Part shown: positions 43,902 to 52,618 of the stretch, one piece after another
How the letters are laid out: every line of letters begins with the position of its first letter
How positions within the stretch are numbered: position 1 is the stretch's first letter
Notes under the pieces: generated by a model
Told to the model about the DNA's origin: nothing
What the model saw: only the letters and a program-made list of their open reading frames with translations
The model's database searches: none
Made by a program: the position numbers and the translations under genes
Origin: Nigrospora sphaerica
Lineage: Eukaryota; Ascomycota; Sordariomycetes; Amphisphaeriales; Apiosporaceae
Assembly (NCBI GenBank): GCA_018287875.1
Contig: JAGVVL010000021.1
Location: 744,001-808,000, forward strand
Length of the DNA stretch: 64,000 bases
Direction of reading: 5' to 3'

Positions 43902-45531
43902 TTATACATCTACTTCACATGTGCGCGCATTATGTCCGGTGTTTCCGCAGATGCCACAACGGCGTTCGCGTGGTCGCGACCGTATCCCGCGACTACTACT
44001 CGCACGCGTTTCCCCTTTTAACTGTGCATCCACGTCCTTCTGGTTTAAAAGGTCTTGGGCCTTGCCGATCTCAAGTGCTCCTCCTTCCTGTAGACGTGTT
44101 CTTTTTGCTTTACGGCGTTTTGCGAGGCTAGTATTCGCCTCTCGAAGCGTCTTCACCTCGGCCCGTAAGAGGGCGACCTCGTGCATCATTGCCATCGCAC
44201 CCTTCGCAAACTGATCGACTGCCGATAAAATCGGTGTCGGGGAGCTTCCCTGATGCTGGCGGACTCGATTTTTAATATAGTCAGTTTGCGAAGTAGCTTG
44301 CGTTGGGTTGTGTGGCGTCTGAGAAGCCCATGGGACGGCCGCCGGCGGGAGGCTACTCGATGGCGAAGGCGTCGATAACTTCACATCCAACTTCGAGAGA
44401 ACTCGCTCCGGGTCGAGAGGCACTAAGCCGACCCCAGCAAATCCAGCCTTCACGTTGTCGGGCGTGAAGACCTTAGTGTACGCGGCTTGGAAGGCGATAA
44501 GGAACTCGGCCTTGGTGATGTGGTTAACGAGTGACTTCATGAACCCTTCGATTTCGTGACCGTACGCCCGCTTTAACGGGCTAAAACACCCAACGTCGAG
44601 TGGCTGAAGTAGATGCGACGAATGCAGAGGCATAGAGATACAAATAATGTTCTTCTCTTTACAGAAAGCCTGGAACTCGGCCGAAACGTGACTCTCGTGC
44701 CCGTCGATTATTAATAGACGATATCGGCCTGTAGCGCGCGACGCGGTGTGTTTTTCGAAATGCCGAATCCAGTCCACGCCTGTCTCGTTATTAGTCCATC
44801 CATTCGGGGTAGGTTTAATGACCCAGTCGCGTGGGAGGGTGCTGTCGGCGTACCAATTGGCGAGGTGGTAGGCGCCCTTCACCACGATGAACGGCGGGAC
44901 GCACCAACCGTTCGAACAGACGCCCTGGATCACGGTAACCCATTCTCGATTGCCAGACTGGACCTTTTTTCGTTTTCCGCTCCGATCGACACCGGTTACG
45001 ACCATTGTGGACGTGATTTGGCCCATTATAAAGCCAGTCTCGTCAAAGTTGTAGACATCCTCGTCTTGGATACCGTATTTCGCCTTTAGATTGACGAAAA
45101 GCGCGAACCAGCCGGAGATTGTTTTCAATATCTTCGCAGAGGGCCCTTTGGTAGTCGTATACACGCGAAAAACGCGTCCGGAGTTGTGGTTGTCGCTTCA
45201 CAAAGTTCGCGGCCCAACGCGTCCCAACGCGTGTCGCGTCGCGCGATGTAGCAATAACATTCGCCATATCTTCCACATCGTACAAGCGCGGGGCAAACCC
45301 TCTGGAGTCCAATTCGAGGATGTATCGGATAAGCGCCTTCTCTTCCAATAGAGTTAAGCGACTCCTATTACTAGGCGTGTCGCTTCGGGCGCGTTTTCCG
45401 TTCATTCTGTTACGGATCGTGGATTCGCCGACTTGGAAGATGGACGCAGCGCGACGGATAGTCATTGCTGGGTCATTTCGAATTGTCTGAACCGCTAGGA
45501 TCACCTGAGACTCTTGGGAACGTCTAGGCAT
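43902..45531 (-). pseudogene. pogo/Fot transposase with one frameshift
   Basis: The N-terminal frame (45531 to about 45115) starts MPRRSQESQVILAVQTIRND with a psq-type helix-turn-helix (AASIFQVGESTIRNRMNG) and a CENP-B-like second DNA-binding region ending RVYDYQRALCEDIE. The reading then shifts by one base, near an A-run at about 45120, into the frame ending at 43902. That part has the DDE catalytic core: YNFDETGF, LLIIDGHESH and LLQPLDVGCF supply the three Asp residues. The C-terminus carries a coiled coil (LLRAEVKTLREANTSLAKR) and a zinc knuckle CGICGNTGHNARTC. Apart from the frameshift the gene looks intact. Confidence 0.85.
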
Positions 45532-45583
45532 GCTTAGTTGTGGAAAAATACGCGTCTAAAGTGGTCGAAGTAGAATGTGGCTA

Positions 45584-45628
45584 AAGTGCGCAACTCAATT
45601 GACTACGCAACTCATATGACACTTACGT
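45584..45628 (-). repeat. Right TIR of the pogo element
   Basis: 45 bp, reverse complement of 43769-43813 with a single C/T difference in one GAGTTGCG(C/T)A site. Confidence 0.9.
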
Positions 45629-46115
45629 TAGTGCTTTTAGTAGAGGCTAGTGGTTATTAGGGCTAGGTTCTTTTAGTGAGTACGGATAGGACTACTTATG
45701 TTAGTTCTTTAAGTAGCCTTTTTTTAAAGCTTCCGAGTTTTTGGAGGAGGTGGCGGTATTTGTCGTTGTCTTTTAGGTTAGGGTTTCTATTTGGTCACTT
45801 TCGTTGTAGACTAGGAAGACGGCCTAGCACTTTTGCCTTAGGAGTCGTGGTGGCTAGTGGTTGCGAGTAGGAAGGTCATTTCAAGTCTGGGGAGGTTGGC
45901 TTGGTTTGTATGGGGACCGGTAAATTTGGAGTCAGTCGTGGTTATGGACTGTGGGTGCCTTCACTGTTATAAAGATAGGGGCTGGGCTTAGTACACGTTT
46001 CTTAGGTTTCAAACCGACCCGTCGCTACATCGTTCTTGTAATTCCATTCTATTATATAAGTACATCTATTAACGGCTGCAGGAGCGGCTTCATAGGACGA
46101 GCAGAACAGTACGAG
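45629..46115. other. Upstream region of the charged repeat protein
   Basis: T-rich leader with GGCTAG/TTAGGG-like motifs. The frame is open upstream of 46116, but no ATG precedes it. Confidence 0.4.
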
Positions 46116-47192
46116 ATGGACAGCACCCGAAGCGCCTTTGTGGCAGGTGGCATACCGGGCCGGCCTGCCAGCGATGAGGTTGGTCGTCGAGCCGCTGAGG
46201 CGGAAACCGAGAGTCGTCGTCCGCGATGGACGAAGCGAAACGAAACTATACAGGCGGAAGTGAGCAGTCAGCCGCGGCGCAAGGAAGCCGGCTTCGTTAC
46301 GGCGTCGGTGCAGCGTGATGCTCCATCCCCTACGGACTTCGGTATTTGTCCCCGAAATGAGGAGCAGGTCACTAGGCGGAGGCAAGTGAGGACGATCGGC
46401 GTTATCGAGGCGGAGCGAACCGGTTCCGTATCGTGGGTGCCGCGCCCTTGGGAAGAACGACGGGATAAGGCGCGCGAGCACGAGCGCGAACGGCTTAAGC
46501 AGGAAAACGAGGAGGTACGGCAGTGGTTCGAAAGGTACCGAAGGCGCCAGGAGGAGGAGTCTCGAGAGAAGTTACGTCATACCGCAGCACAGTCAAGCTG
46601 TCAGGTCCAAGGGAGGTCACGACCTCTTCTACCCTCGTTACAGAGACGCGATGAGATGCAGGAGGAGACGGCTGAGGACGACGAGCAGAGGGTCGAGTTG
46701 GAAAGCGACCACGTACGAGACAGATCAAGGGAGTATATGCAGGAAGAGGTTGAGGGGATACGGGCTGAAGGCTGTCTTACTACGCCGCGGTTGAGGCGTC
46801 ATACGGGAAGGCAGGACGATGGTTCTCTATTGTCGCCCCAGGGCCCGGACTCGGACGCAAGAGGCAGAGAGGCACCCGAGGACAGCTGCACTGCTGCCAG
46901 GAAAGAGGTTGGCTCGGCGGAAACGCGGGTTCAAAACCGGGTCTTAAAGCGGAAGCGGACTCGCGACGACAGACAGTATGATGCCGAAAAGGAGGGCTGG
47001 ATTGTACACAGGCGGACAGAAGCACGAGACGCTAAACGCGACGAGATACGGGCGGCTGAGCGCGAGAGGCTTCGGTCGGAAAACGAAGAGGTACGACAGT
47101 GGTTTAAGAAGTACGAGCAGCAGCAGCAGGAAAGGGCGACGTTATGTGGAAATCCCACCGATGTTCGCGATGCAGGAACGTCGGCACCGTGA
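46116..47192 (+). CDS. Highly charged protein with a duplicated helical motif
   Basis: 358 residues from the ATG at 46116 (GAGATGG context). The frame is open back to 45951 but without ATG. The protein is about one third Arg plus Glu. A motif of about 35 residues occurs twice: RERLKQENEEVRQWFERY near residue 125 and RERLRSENEEVRQWFKKY near residue 315, each preceded by a basic helix and followed by a Gln/Arg-rich run. Between them is a long charged linker with KRKRTRDD, a possible nuclear signal. No named family recognised. The duplicated helix suggests two equivalent interaction surfaces. Its position next to transposons leaves open that it belongs to a mobile element. Confidence 0.55.
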   Translation: MDSTRSAFVAGGIPGRPASDEVGRRAAEAETESRRPRWTKRNETIQAEVSSQPRRKEAGFVTASVQRDAPSPTDFGICPRNEEQVTRRRQVRTIGVIEAERTGSVSWVPRPWEERRDKAREHERERLKQENEEVRQWFERYRRRQEEESREKLRHTAAQSSCQVQGRSRPLLPSLQRRDEMQEETAEDDEQRVELESDHVRDRSREYMQEEVEGIRAEGCLTTPRLRRHTGRQDDGSLLSPQGPDSDARGREAPEDSCTAARKEVGSAETRVQNRVLKRKRTRDDRQYDAEKEGWIVHRRTEARDAKRDEIRAAERERLRSENEEVRQWFKKYEQQQQERATLCGNPTDVRDAGTSAP

Positions 47193-47565
47193 GTACGGGT
47201 TTTTTATATCGGGCATGTTTAGTATCGTTCGGTGCTGTCGCACCACAGCGGCACTGGCAGGATAGAAACGGACTTCAAGGTTGTTCATTAAAGGAAACCA
47301 ACGCAAGGAAAGATGCCAGACATGGCAGACTATATACTGAAGCTTGCCAAGGCTCCTGTGGAGCTTCTCACATGACCCCACTAATAGGTTGTCGACCTTG
47401 GGAATACCCTCACGGCGCGACAATGTAACAATTCGAATAGTATGACTTTTAAATAAATGTAACCGTAGGTGGTTGATATATTCGGTGTTGAAGCAGAAAA
47501 GGAACACCTTAAACTGTCGCCAGACGTGTGGCGGTTTGATGGGCCTGTCCCTTGATCGACCCCCT
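47193..47565. other. Gap, no gene recognised
   Basis: Presumed 3' UTR of the preceding gene, then sequence up to the LINE fragment boundary. Confidence 0.4.
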
Positions 47566-49383
47566 AGCTTAGCGGCGGTGCGGCCCCTTCGGTTCTGGCC
47601 CATCTCGCGATGTTCCAGACACCAGCTGGCTGACTAGAAGCTTCGTGTAGCATGTTTCTCCAGGCCGCTGTTTTTGCTTCACGGATCGCTTTCTTCTTTA
47701 AGAGTGATGCTTGCCGGAGGGCTCTCCAGGCTGAGTCCGTCCTGTCTGAGAGCCATGTCCGCTGGGCCCTTCTTTCTTCCTCCATGACTTCTTTTATATC
47801 TCGATTCCACCAGGCCCTGCCTCTCCTATTGGAATGGTGGAGGGGGGAAACTAGGTCGGCTATCCGGATAAGCTCTTTCGTTAACGTTTCGGCGTATCTG
47901 TCGATCTCTTCTGGTGCCTCAAGTAGACCTGGCTGTGGTAGGTGTGCCGCCTCTGCCTTCGCTTGGTTATAGTCGGCTGTTTTCCAGCTGCGCCGTAGTC
48001 TGTCCTAAGGGTCGCTTCGGGGTCCGGCTACACGTATCACCTGGGGGAGGTGATCGGGCCCAGAGTACGGGGCGTACCCGTCGTATACAGCTTGGAGATC
48101 GTCTGTGATCCAGGCTAGGTCGATTGTAGAGTCCGCGCTTCCTTTTCGGGTCCATGTTGGCGTTCCGGGAGTGGTGATCAGCTGAAAGTTCCAGGGTTCT
48201 GCTAGCTGGAGCAGCTTATCGGCTGCCTTATGAGGTCGGACGTTATAACCGCCCCAAACTGGATGGTGGACGTTGAAGTCGCCTACTAGGACTGTTCGTC
48301 TCGGCTGGGGTTCGGCTTGGAGGGCTTCGATAACTGGCATGTCTGGTCTGCTGATAGATCCTGGTGGGGGAGAGTAAACGCAGATGATAGTTATAGGGCC
48401 GTCCGACAGTTGGATCGTGATGCGGCAAGTATATGGCTGCGCCTCGTATGTCCACTGCGCTGGTGGATATCTTTTGTTTATGTAGATGCAAGCTCTGCCC
48501 CCCTCGGTAGCGTAGAGCAGATAGTACGGTGATGATCTTGGGCAATAGGTGGTCGTTATATGAGGGTTCTGCCAGGGCTCTTGTATGGCGAGTATATCGT
48601 ACTCCTCGCTGATAGCGTCTACTACTGGCGCCTGCGTTGGTTTTCGTGTATGCGTGTTCCAGTGTAGGATCCTTAGCGCTGTCATGGGCGGGCGTGGATG
48701 CTGTCTTGCGTCGATACCGGCGTTTCGATGTCCATGTCGTCTGCCTCTTCGTGGGCCCTGCTACGGGCTCTGCCCGTGCTTCTGGTACGGCAGCTGGTTG
48801 CTCGACGCTTTCGCGGCTGTACTGTCTGCCAGTCTTCGGTTTTTAGCTTAGGGAGCTCTTGCGAGGGTAGCGCGAATCCCTTCGGTCTTAAGATGTAAGC
48901 AGCCTTGGCGATCTGGACTTGCTCCTGGCGGACCGGGCACTCTTTAGACCACGCTGTGTGCGGTCCTCGGTATGCTGGGCAGCAGTACCGGTTCTGGTTC
49001 TCGGCTTCTGGGCATTCTTTGTCGTTATGTTTAGTCGAAGAGCAAAGCCCACACCTTCGTGCGTGACGGCAGACTCTGGCAATATGTCCGTATCGATAGC
49101 AGCGGTAGCACTGCTTAAGCTGTGCTCCTTCGGCGAAAGGTTCGCACGGATAGTAGCCATACTGCCAGATGAGGCCATCTCGGCATAGTTGTTCGGCTTG
49201 TTGGACCGTAGCGACGGCGATATATAAGGCTGTGACTTTCCTAGGGGCGGTCTTGGCGCTGCGGGGGAGTTTGGCCTCCAGGATATCGATGGGACCTCTT
49301 GGCTGGTTCCGAAGCTGGGCTGCGAGCTGTCCTTGGTTTTCTTCTATGGCGTCTCTGTTGATGCCGTGGGCTACCACGAGTAG
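47566..49383 (-). mobile_element. Internal fragment of the Tad-like LINE, copy 3
   Basis: Minus-strand piece equal to about 22805-24620 of copy 1. It starts within ORF1 (VVAHGINRDAIEENQG), keeps all knuckles and the ATGA junction (48685-48682), and stops in the ORF2 linker at WARTEGAAPPL. Both ends are abrupt, with no leader and no TAA tail, so it is a deletion or recombination product and not a simple 5' truncation. ORF2 has TAG at 48007-48005 where copy 2 has CAG. Otherwise the frames are open. Confidence 0.85.
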
Positions 49384-50313
49384 GAACCAAAATAAAGGAC
49401 ATCAACGCAGGTCAGAAGCATTCGCATACCAGCAGAGGCTTAGACCAGTACAAGAAGAGCTACTTACGACTTGGATCCTGACCCAAGCTGCCCTAGGGCT
49501 TCCACCTTCATACGCCCAAGTCAAGGAGTTCGCCGAACGCATCCTCCGGGCTCAGGGCGACAGCGAGCCACTCGGAAAGAGATGACTGCAGGCCTTCCTA
49601 CGCAGGAACCCAGCTTTAAGGGTTCAGAAGAGCCGGTCTATCGACTCGCAGCGTGTCAATGGCGCCTCAGTCGAGGTAATTCGCCCATGGTTCCGGTATC
49701 TTCAGCTGCCGGAGATCCAGACGGTGAAACCGGCTAACCGACACAATATGGATGAAGCAGGACTCCTAGAAGGTGCTGGATCGAATGGTCTAGTACTTGG
49801 AGGTTCGGAAAAACGCTCAGTCCGAAAGAAACAGCCTGGTTCTCATTCTTGGACCTTTTTCATTGAATACATCTCCGCCCAAGGCCATGCCCTGCCCCCC
49901 TTGGTCATTTTTAAGTGCAAGACGGTTCAGCAACAATGGTTCCCGCTCGATTTAAGCCAATGTAGAGGCTGGCAGTTCACTGCAACCGAAAAAGGATGGA
50001 TTACAGACCAAACGGCGCTCGAGTGGCTCCAGAAAGTCTTCATCCCGAACACCACCCCCAAGGACCCTTCCGAGTACCGCCTACTCGTTATGGACGGCCA
50101 TGGCAGCCATACAACAACTAATGTAATGTTTCAGTGCTTCTCTCATCGGATTTACCTTCTTTTTTTGCCCCTTCATACCTCTCATGTCCTCCAACCTGTC
50201 GGTTTGGCCGTTTTCAGTTCTTTAAAATTGGCGCACCGGAAAGAGCTCAGATTTCTGACTCAGTTAACGGACTCAACGGTAGTCGGCAAGCGGAATTTCT
50301 TGCCTGCTACCAG
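49384..50313 (+). pseudogene. pogo-like transposase fragment (CENPB-HTH plus DDE)
   Basis: The plus-strand frame begins directly at the LINE copy 3 break. It has the CENP-B-type helix-turn-helix (PPSYAQVKEFAERILRAQGD), TGA at 49583-49585 where TGG is expected (PLGKR-W-LQAFLRRNPAL), then the catalytic region NMDEAGLL and VMDGHGSHTT. The third catalytic block reads HVLQPVGLAVF instead of the usual LQPLDVGVF, so the last Asp is replaced by Gly. It ends at the inverted-repeat element at 50314. Inactive for at least three reasons. Confidence 0.8.
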
Positions 50314-51627
50314 TGTCACGGGGTGGACCGTGACAGGCCGTACCGGCACAGGGCAACCTCTGAGACATCCTAAACTAGCTATGGATAGTTGTTCTGTGAT
50401 TGAGTTCTGTTAAGTCCGCTCTGTACGGACCTCCGGTGGAGATCTAGATAAGAGTCTGCGACCGAGGAGACTTCTGTTGTAGCTCTTCAAGCTACTTCCT
50501 GTCTGTCAGCCTGACCTGTACCGACAGAATAGGAACCTGGACCAGTAGCATAGAACCTGAATCGACTCTATTTTCCGCTTGCCTTCCCGCTCCTTGACGC
50601 AGACCAAGTTAGGCTTCGCGCCGCCTCACTCAAGGTTCACGATGTACGATTTGAGGATCTCCTGAACGTCTGGAGGCCCTGAGATCTTTGGGAGACAATG
50701 GATCCAGCGGTTTTTGCAGCGTAATCCAGATCTGATGACTTTAAGCAGCGTCCGCTATGACTGGCGGCGCGCCAACGCAGCTTGTTCAACAAATATCGAG
50801 GAGTTCTTCCAACAGTTGGATGACCCCTTGATGTGGGCCATTCCCCCAGCTCACACTTATAACGCCGACGAGATAGGGTCTCAGATCGGAATTTGAGACG
50901 CTCCCCTTGTTATCGGACCCTCTGAACTCAAGGAGGTTCTCATTAAGGACCCCCCTTAATAGAGAGTGGGTGACTATCGTGGAGTGCGTGGCTGGAGACG
51001 GTAGAGCGCATCTCCCCTTGGTCATCTTTGGAGGCAAAAACGTCCAGCAGCAGTGTTTTAAGAGGAGATGCTGAAGACGATGACCTCAAGTCCTGGAGGT
51101 TCGCCTCCAGCGGTTCCGGCTGGTCAAGTAACGAGATAGCGCTACGCTGGCTACGTGAGGTGTTCCTCCCTCAGACGAAGCCTCAAAAACTATCGCCAGT
51201 GGCGTCACCTCATTATCGACGGCCACAACAGCCACACCAATGAAGCCTTCCTCCTCGAGTGTCTCCAAGCGCGAGTCTTGCTCAAATTTCTGCCAGCGCA
51301 CTGCTCACAGATCCTCCAGCCCCTCGACGTCGGCCCCTTCTGTCAAGGAGCGGGCAGGCAAGCTGACAATAGAGTCGATTCAGGTTCTATGCTACTGGTC
51401 CAGGTTCCTATTCTGTCGGTACAGGTCAGGCTGACAGACAGGACGTAGCTTGAAGAGCTACAACAGAAGTCTCCTCGGTCGCAGACTCTTATCTAGATCT
51501 CCACCGGAGGTCCGTACAGAGCGGACTTAACAGAACTCAATCACAGAACAACTAATCCATAGCTAGTTTAGGATGTCTCAGAGGTTGCCCTGTGCCGGTA
51601 CGGCCTGTCACGGTCCACCCCGTGACA
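50314..51627. mobile_element. Element with 285-bp terminal inverted repeats
   Basis: Left arm 50314-50598 and right arm 51342-51627 are near-perfect inverted copies beginning TGTCACGGGGTGGACCGTGA; the first 22 bp are themselves palindromic (TGTCACGG...CCGTGACA). The interior holds a degenerate pogo-like transposase. The right arm reads like the end of a transposase gene (VKERAGKLTIESIQVLCYW), so the left arm may be an inverted duplication of the 3' end. No clear target duplication was found. Confidence 0.7.
50660..51341 (+). pseudogene. Degenerate pogo-like transposase inside the long-TIR element
   Basis: A plus-strand frame with several stops, from QRNPDLMTLSSVRYDWRRAN through PPAHTYNADEIG (first Asp region), then LIIDGHNSHTNEAF and QILQPLDVGPF (second and third Asp). 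The N-terminal DNA-binding half and the region after the third Asp are absent or replaced by the inverted arms. It resembles, but is clearly distinct from, the fragment at 49384-50313. Confidence 0.7.
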
Positions 51628-51842
51628 GTCTGCGTCTTAACCCAGCGCACCAAATGGGCCTCTTGGTGTGGCGATAGGTTCTGCTGTTTCTCGTGAGCCT
51701 CACGGACAGTCTGTCCACAGTCAATATGGCGTTGGAGCGTCGACCTAGGGGTGGAGTATTTCCTGGCAGAGGCGCGCACAGCTAGGCCGCTTCTGTGCTC
51801 GTGAATGGCTGCTTTCATGCGTTTCTCGTGGTCAGGAGGCAT
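51628..51842 (-). pseudogene. pogo-like transposase N-terminal fragment
   Basis: The minus strand begins with ATG at 51842: MPPDHEKRMKAAIHEHRSGL, a psq-type helix-turn-helix (ASARKYSTPRSTLQRHI), then LSPHQEAHLVRWVKTQ, where it is cut by the long-TIR element. The continuation is not found on the other side, where another copy lies in the opposite orientation. The overlap in content shows that it comes from a different copy. Confidence 0.75.
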
Positions 51843-52338
51843 CTCAATAGATGCAAAATTGAAAGGTGATAAAGGTGGTCTTACTAATATATCTATTGGA
51901 GTCCTAGTTGCCGTTTTATCTACAAGTGAAGCTGTTGGCGATGTGGAGGATGGCGATACTTTGTTGGTAGCCCAAGTGGCGGGTGTGACCTTTAAAGCTT
52001 TCCCGGCCGCACAAGCCGCAAACTCGTTGGGGTTCTTTCCTAATAATGATTAATCATGTCATCTGTAGGCTTGGAACAACTTCTCTTCGCGCATTGTTCT
52101 GTGGCTTGCAGAATGTTGGCTTTTTAGATGCGTAAAGTAGACATGTTCTCAAGCTATTTTCAATCGCCACATTCGTGCGTCCATCCTTTGCGGCCGGTCC
52201 TCTCGCCCTCGAGTGTCTTACAAGTTGTAGCTGCTGCCCCCTGATCGCAATTAGCTGCCTTCAGTGGGCGTCTCAACAAAATACCGACTTGAGCTACAAC
52301 CCCTGAAAGGAAGTGTTACATCTTGTTCACATCATACG
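51843..52338. other. AT-richer spacer, no gene
   Basis: Probably includes the 5' leader of the truncated pogo fragment. Nothing else recognised. Confidence 0.4.
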
Positions 52339-52580
52339 TGTAATGGGTTGAACCCCTTCCAGCAAGGACTCAGGGAATACCCTTCGTACGACCCACAGGA
52401 TCCACAGGATCCACAGAACTCTCTGGTATCCTCACGAACCTACGACTGGAGACAGGAGACATGTATATAGAGCAGCACTCCAGACGCTGGATAACGAGAG
52501 GAATCTCCTCCCCAGAGATTCCTTCTTGTACAGACAGACAATAGACGTCAGAGTGTGACACTCGGTCTTGACCCCTTACA
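52339..52580 (-). mobile_element. Solo LTR, 242 bp, copy 2 (inverted)
   Basis: Reverse complement of 21208-21449 with no difference seen by eye. Ends TGTAA/TTACA, flanked by a perfect 5-bp duplication ATACG (52334-52338 and 52581-52585). It lies 38 bp beyond the stop codon of the Zn2Cys6 gene, so it may affect that gene's 3' end formation. Confidence 0.9.
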
Positions 52581-52618
52581 ATACGTCTTTTCATGGCTGA
52601 ACTCGTCTCTCTTCCTTT

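Larger units (their letters stand above)
43769..45628 (-). mobile_element. Complete pogo/Fot-like DNA transposon, 1860 bp
   Basis: Bounded by 45-bp terminal inverted repeats (43769-43813 and 45584-45628; one mismatch seen) that begin ACGTAAGTGTCATATGAG. TA duplications lie at 43767-43768 and 45629-45630. The 10-mer GAGTTGCGCA occurs twice in each end, separated by a 7-bp spacer, and is a likely transposase-binding site. One transposase gene lies inside on the minus strand. Ends and TA site mark it as Tc1/mariner superfamily; protein motifs place it in the pogo/Fot branch. Confidence 0.9.

Noticed and set aside
43919..44214. Plus-strand frames inside the pogo element
   Set aside because: Antisense to the transposase C-terminus.
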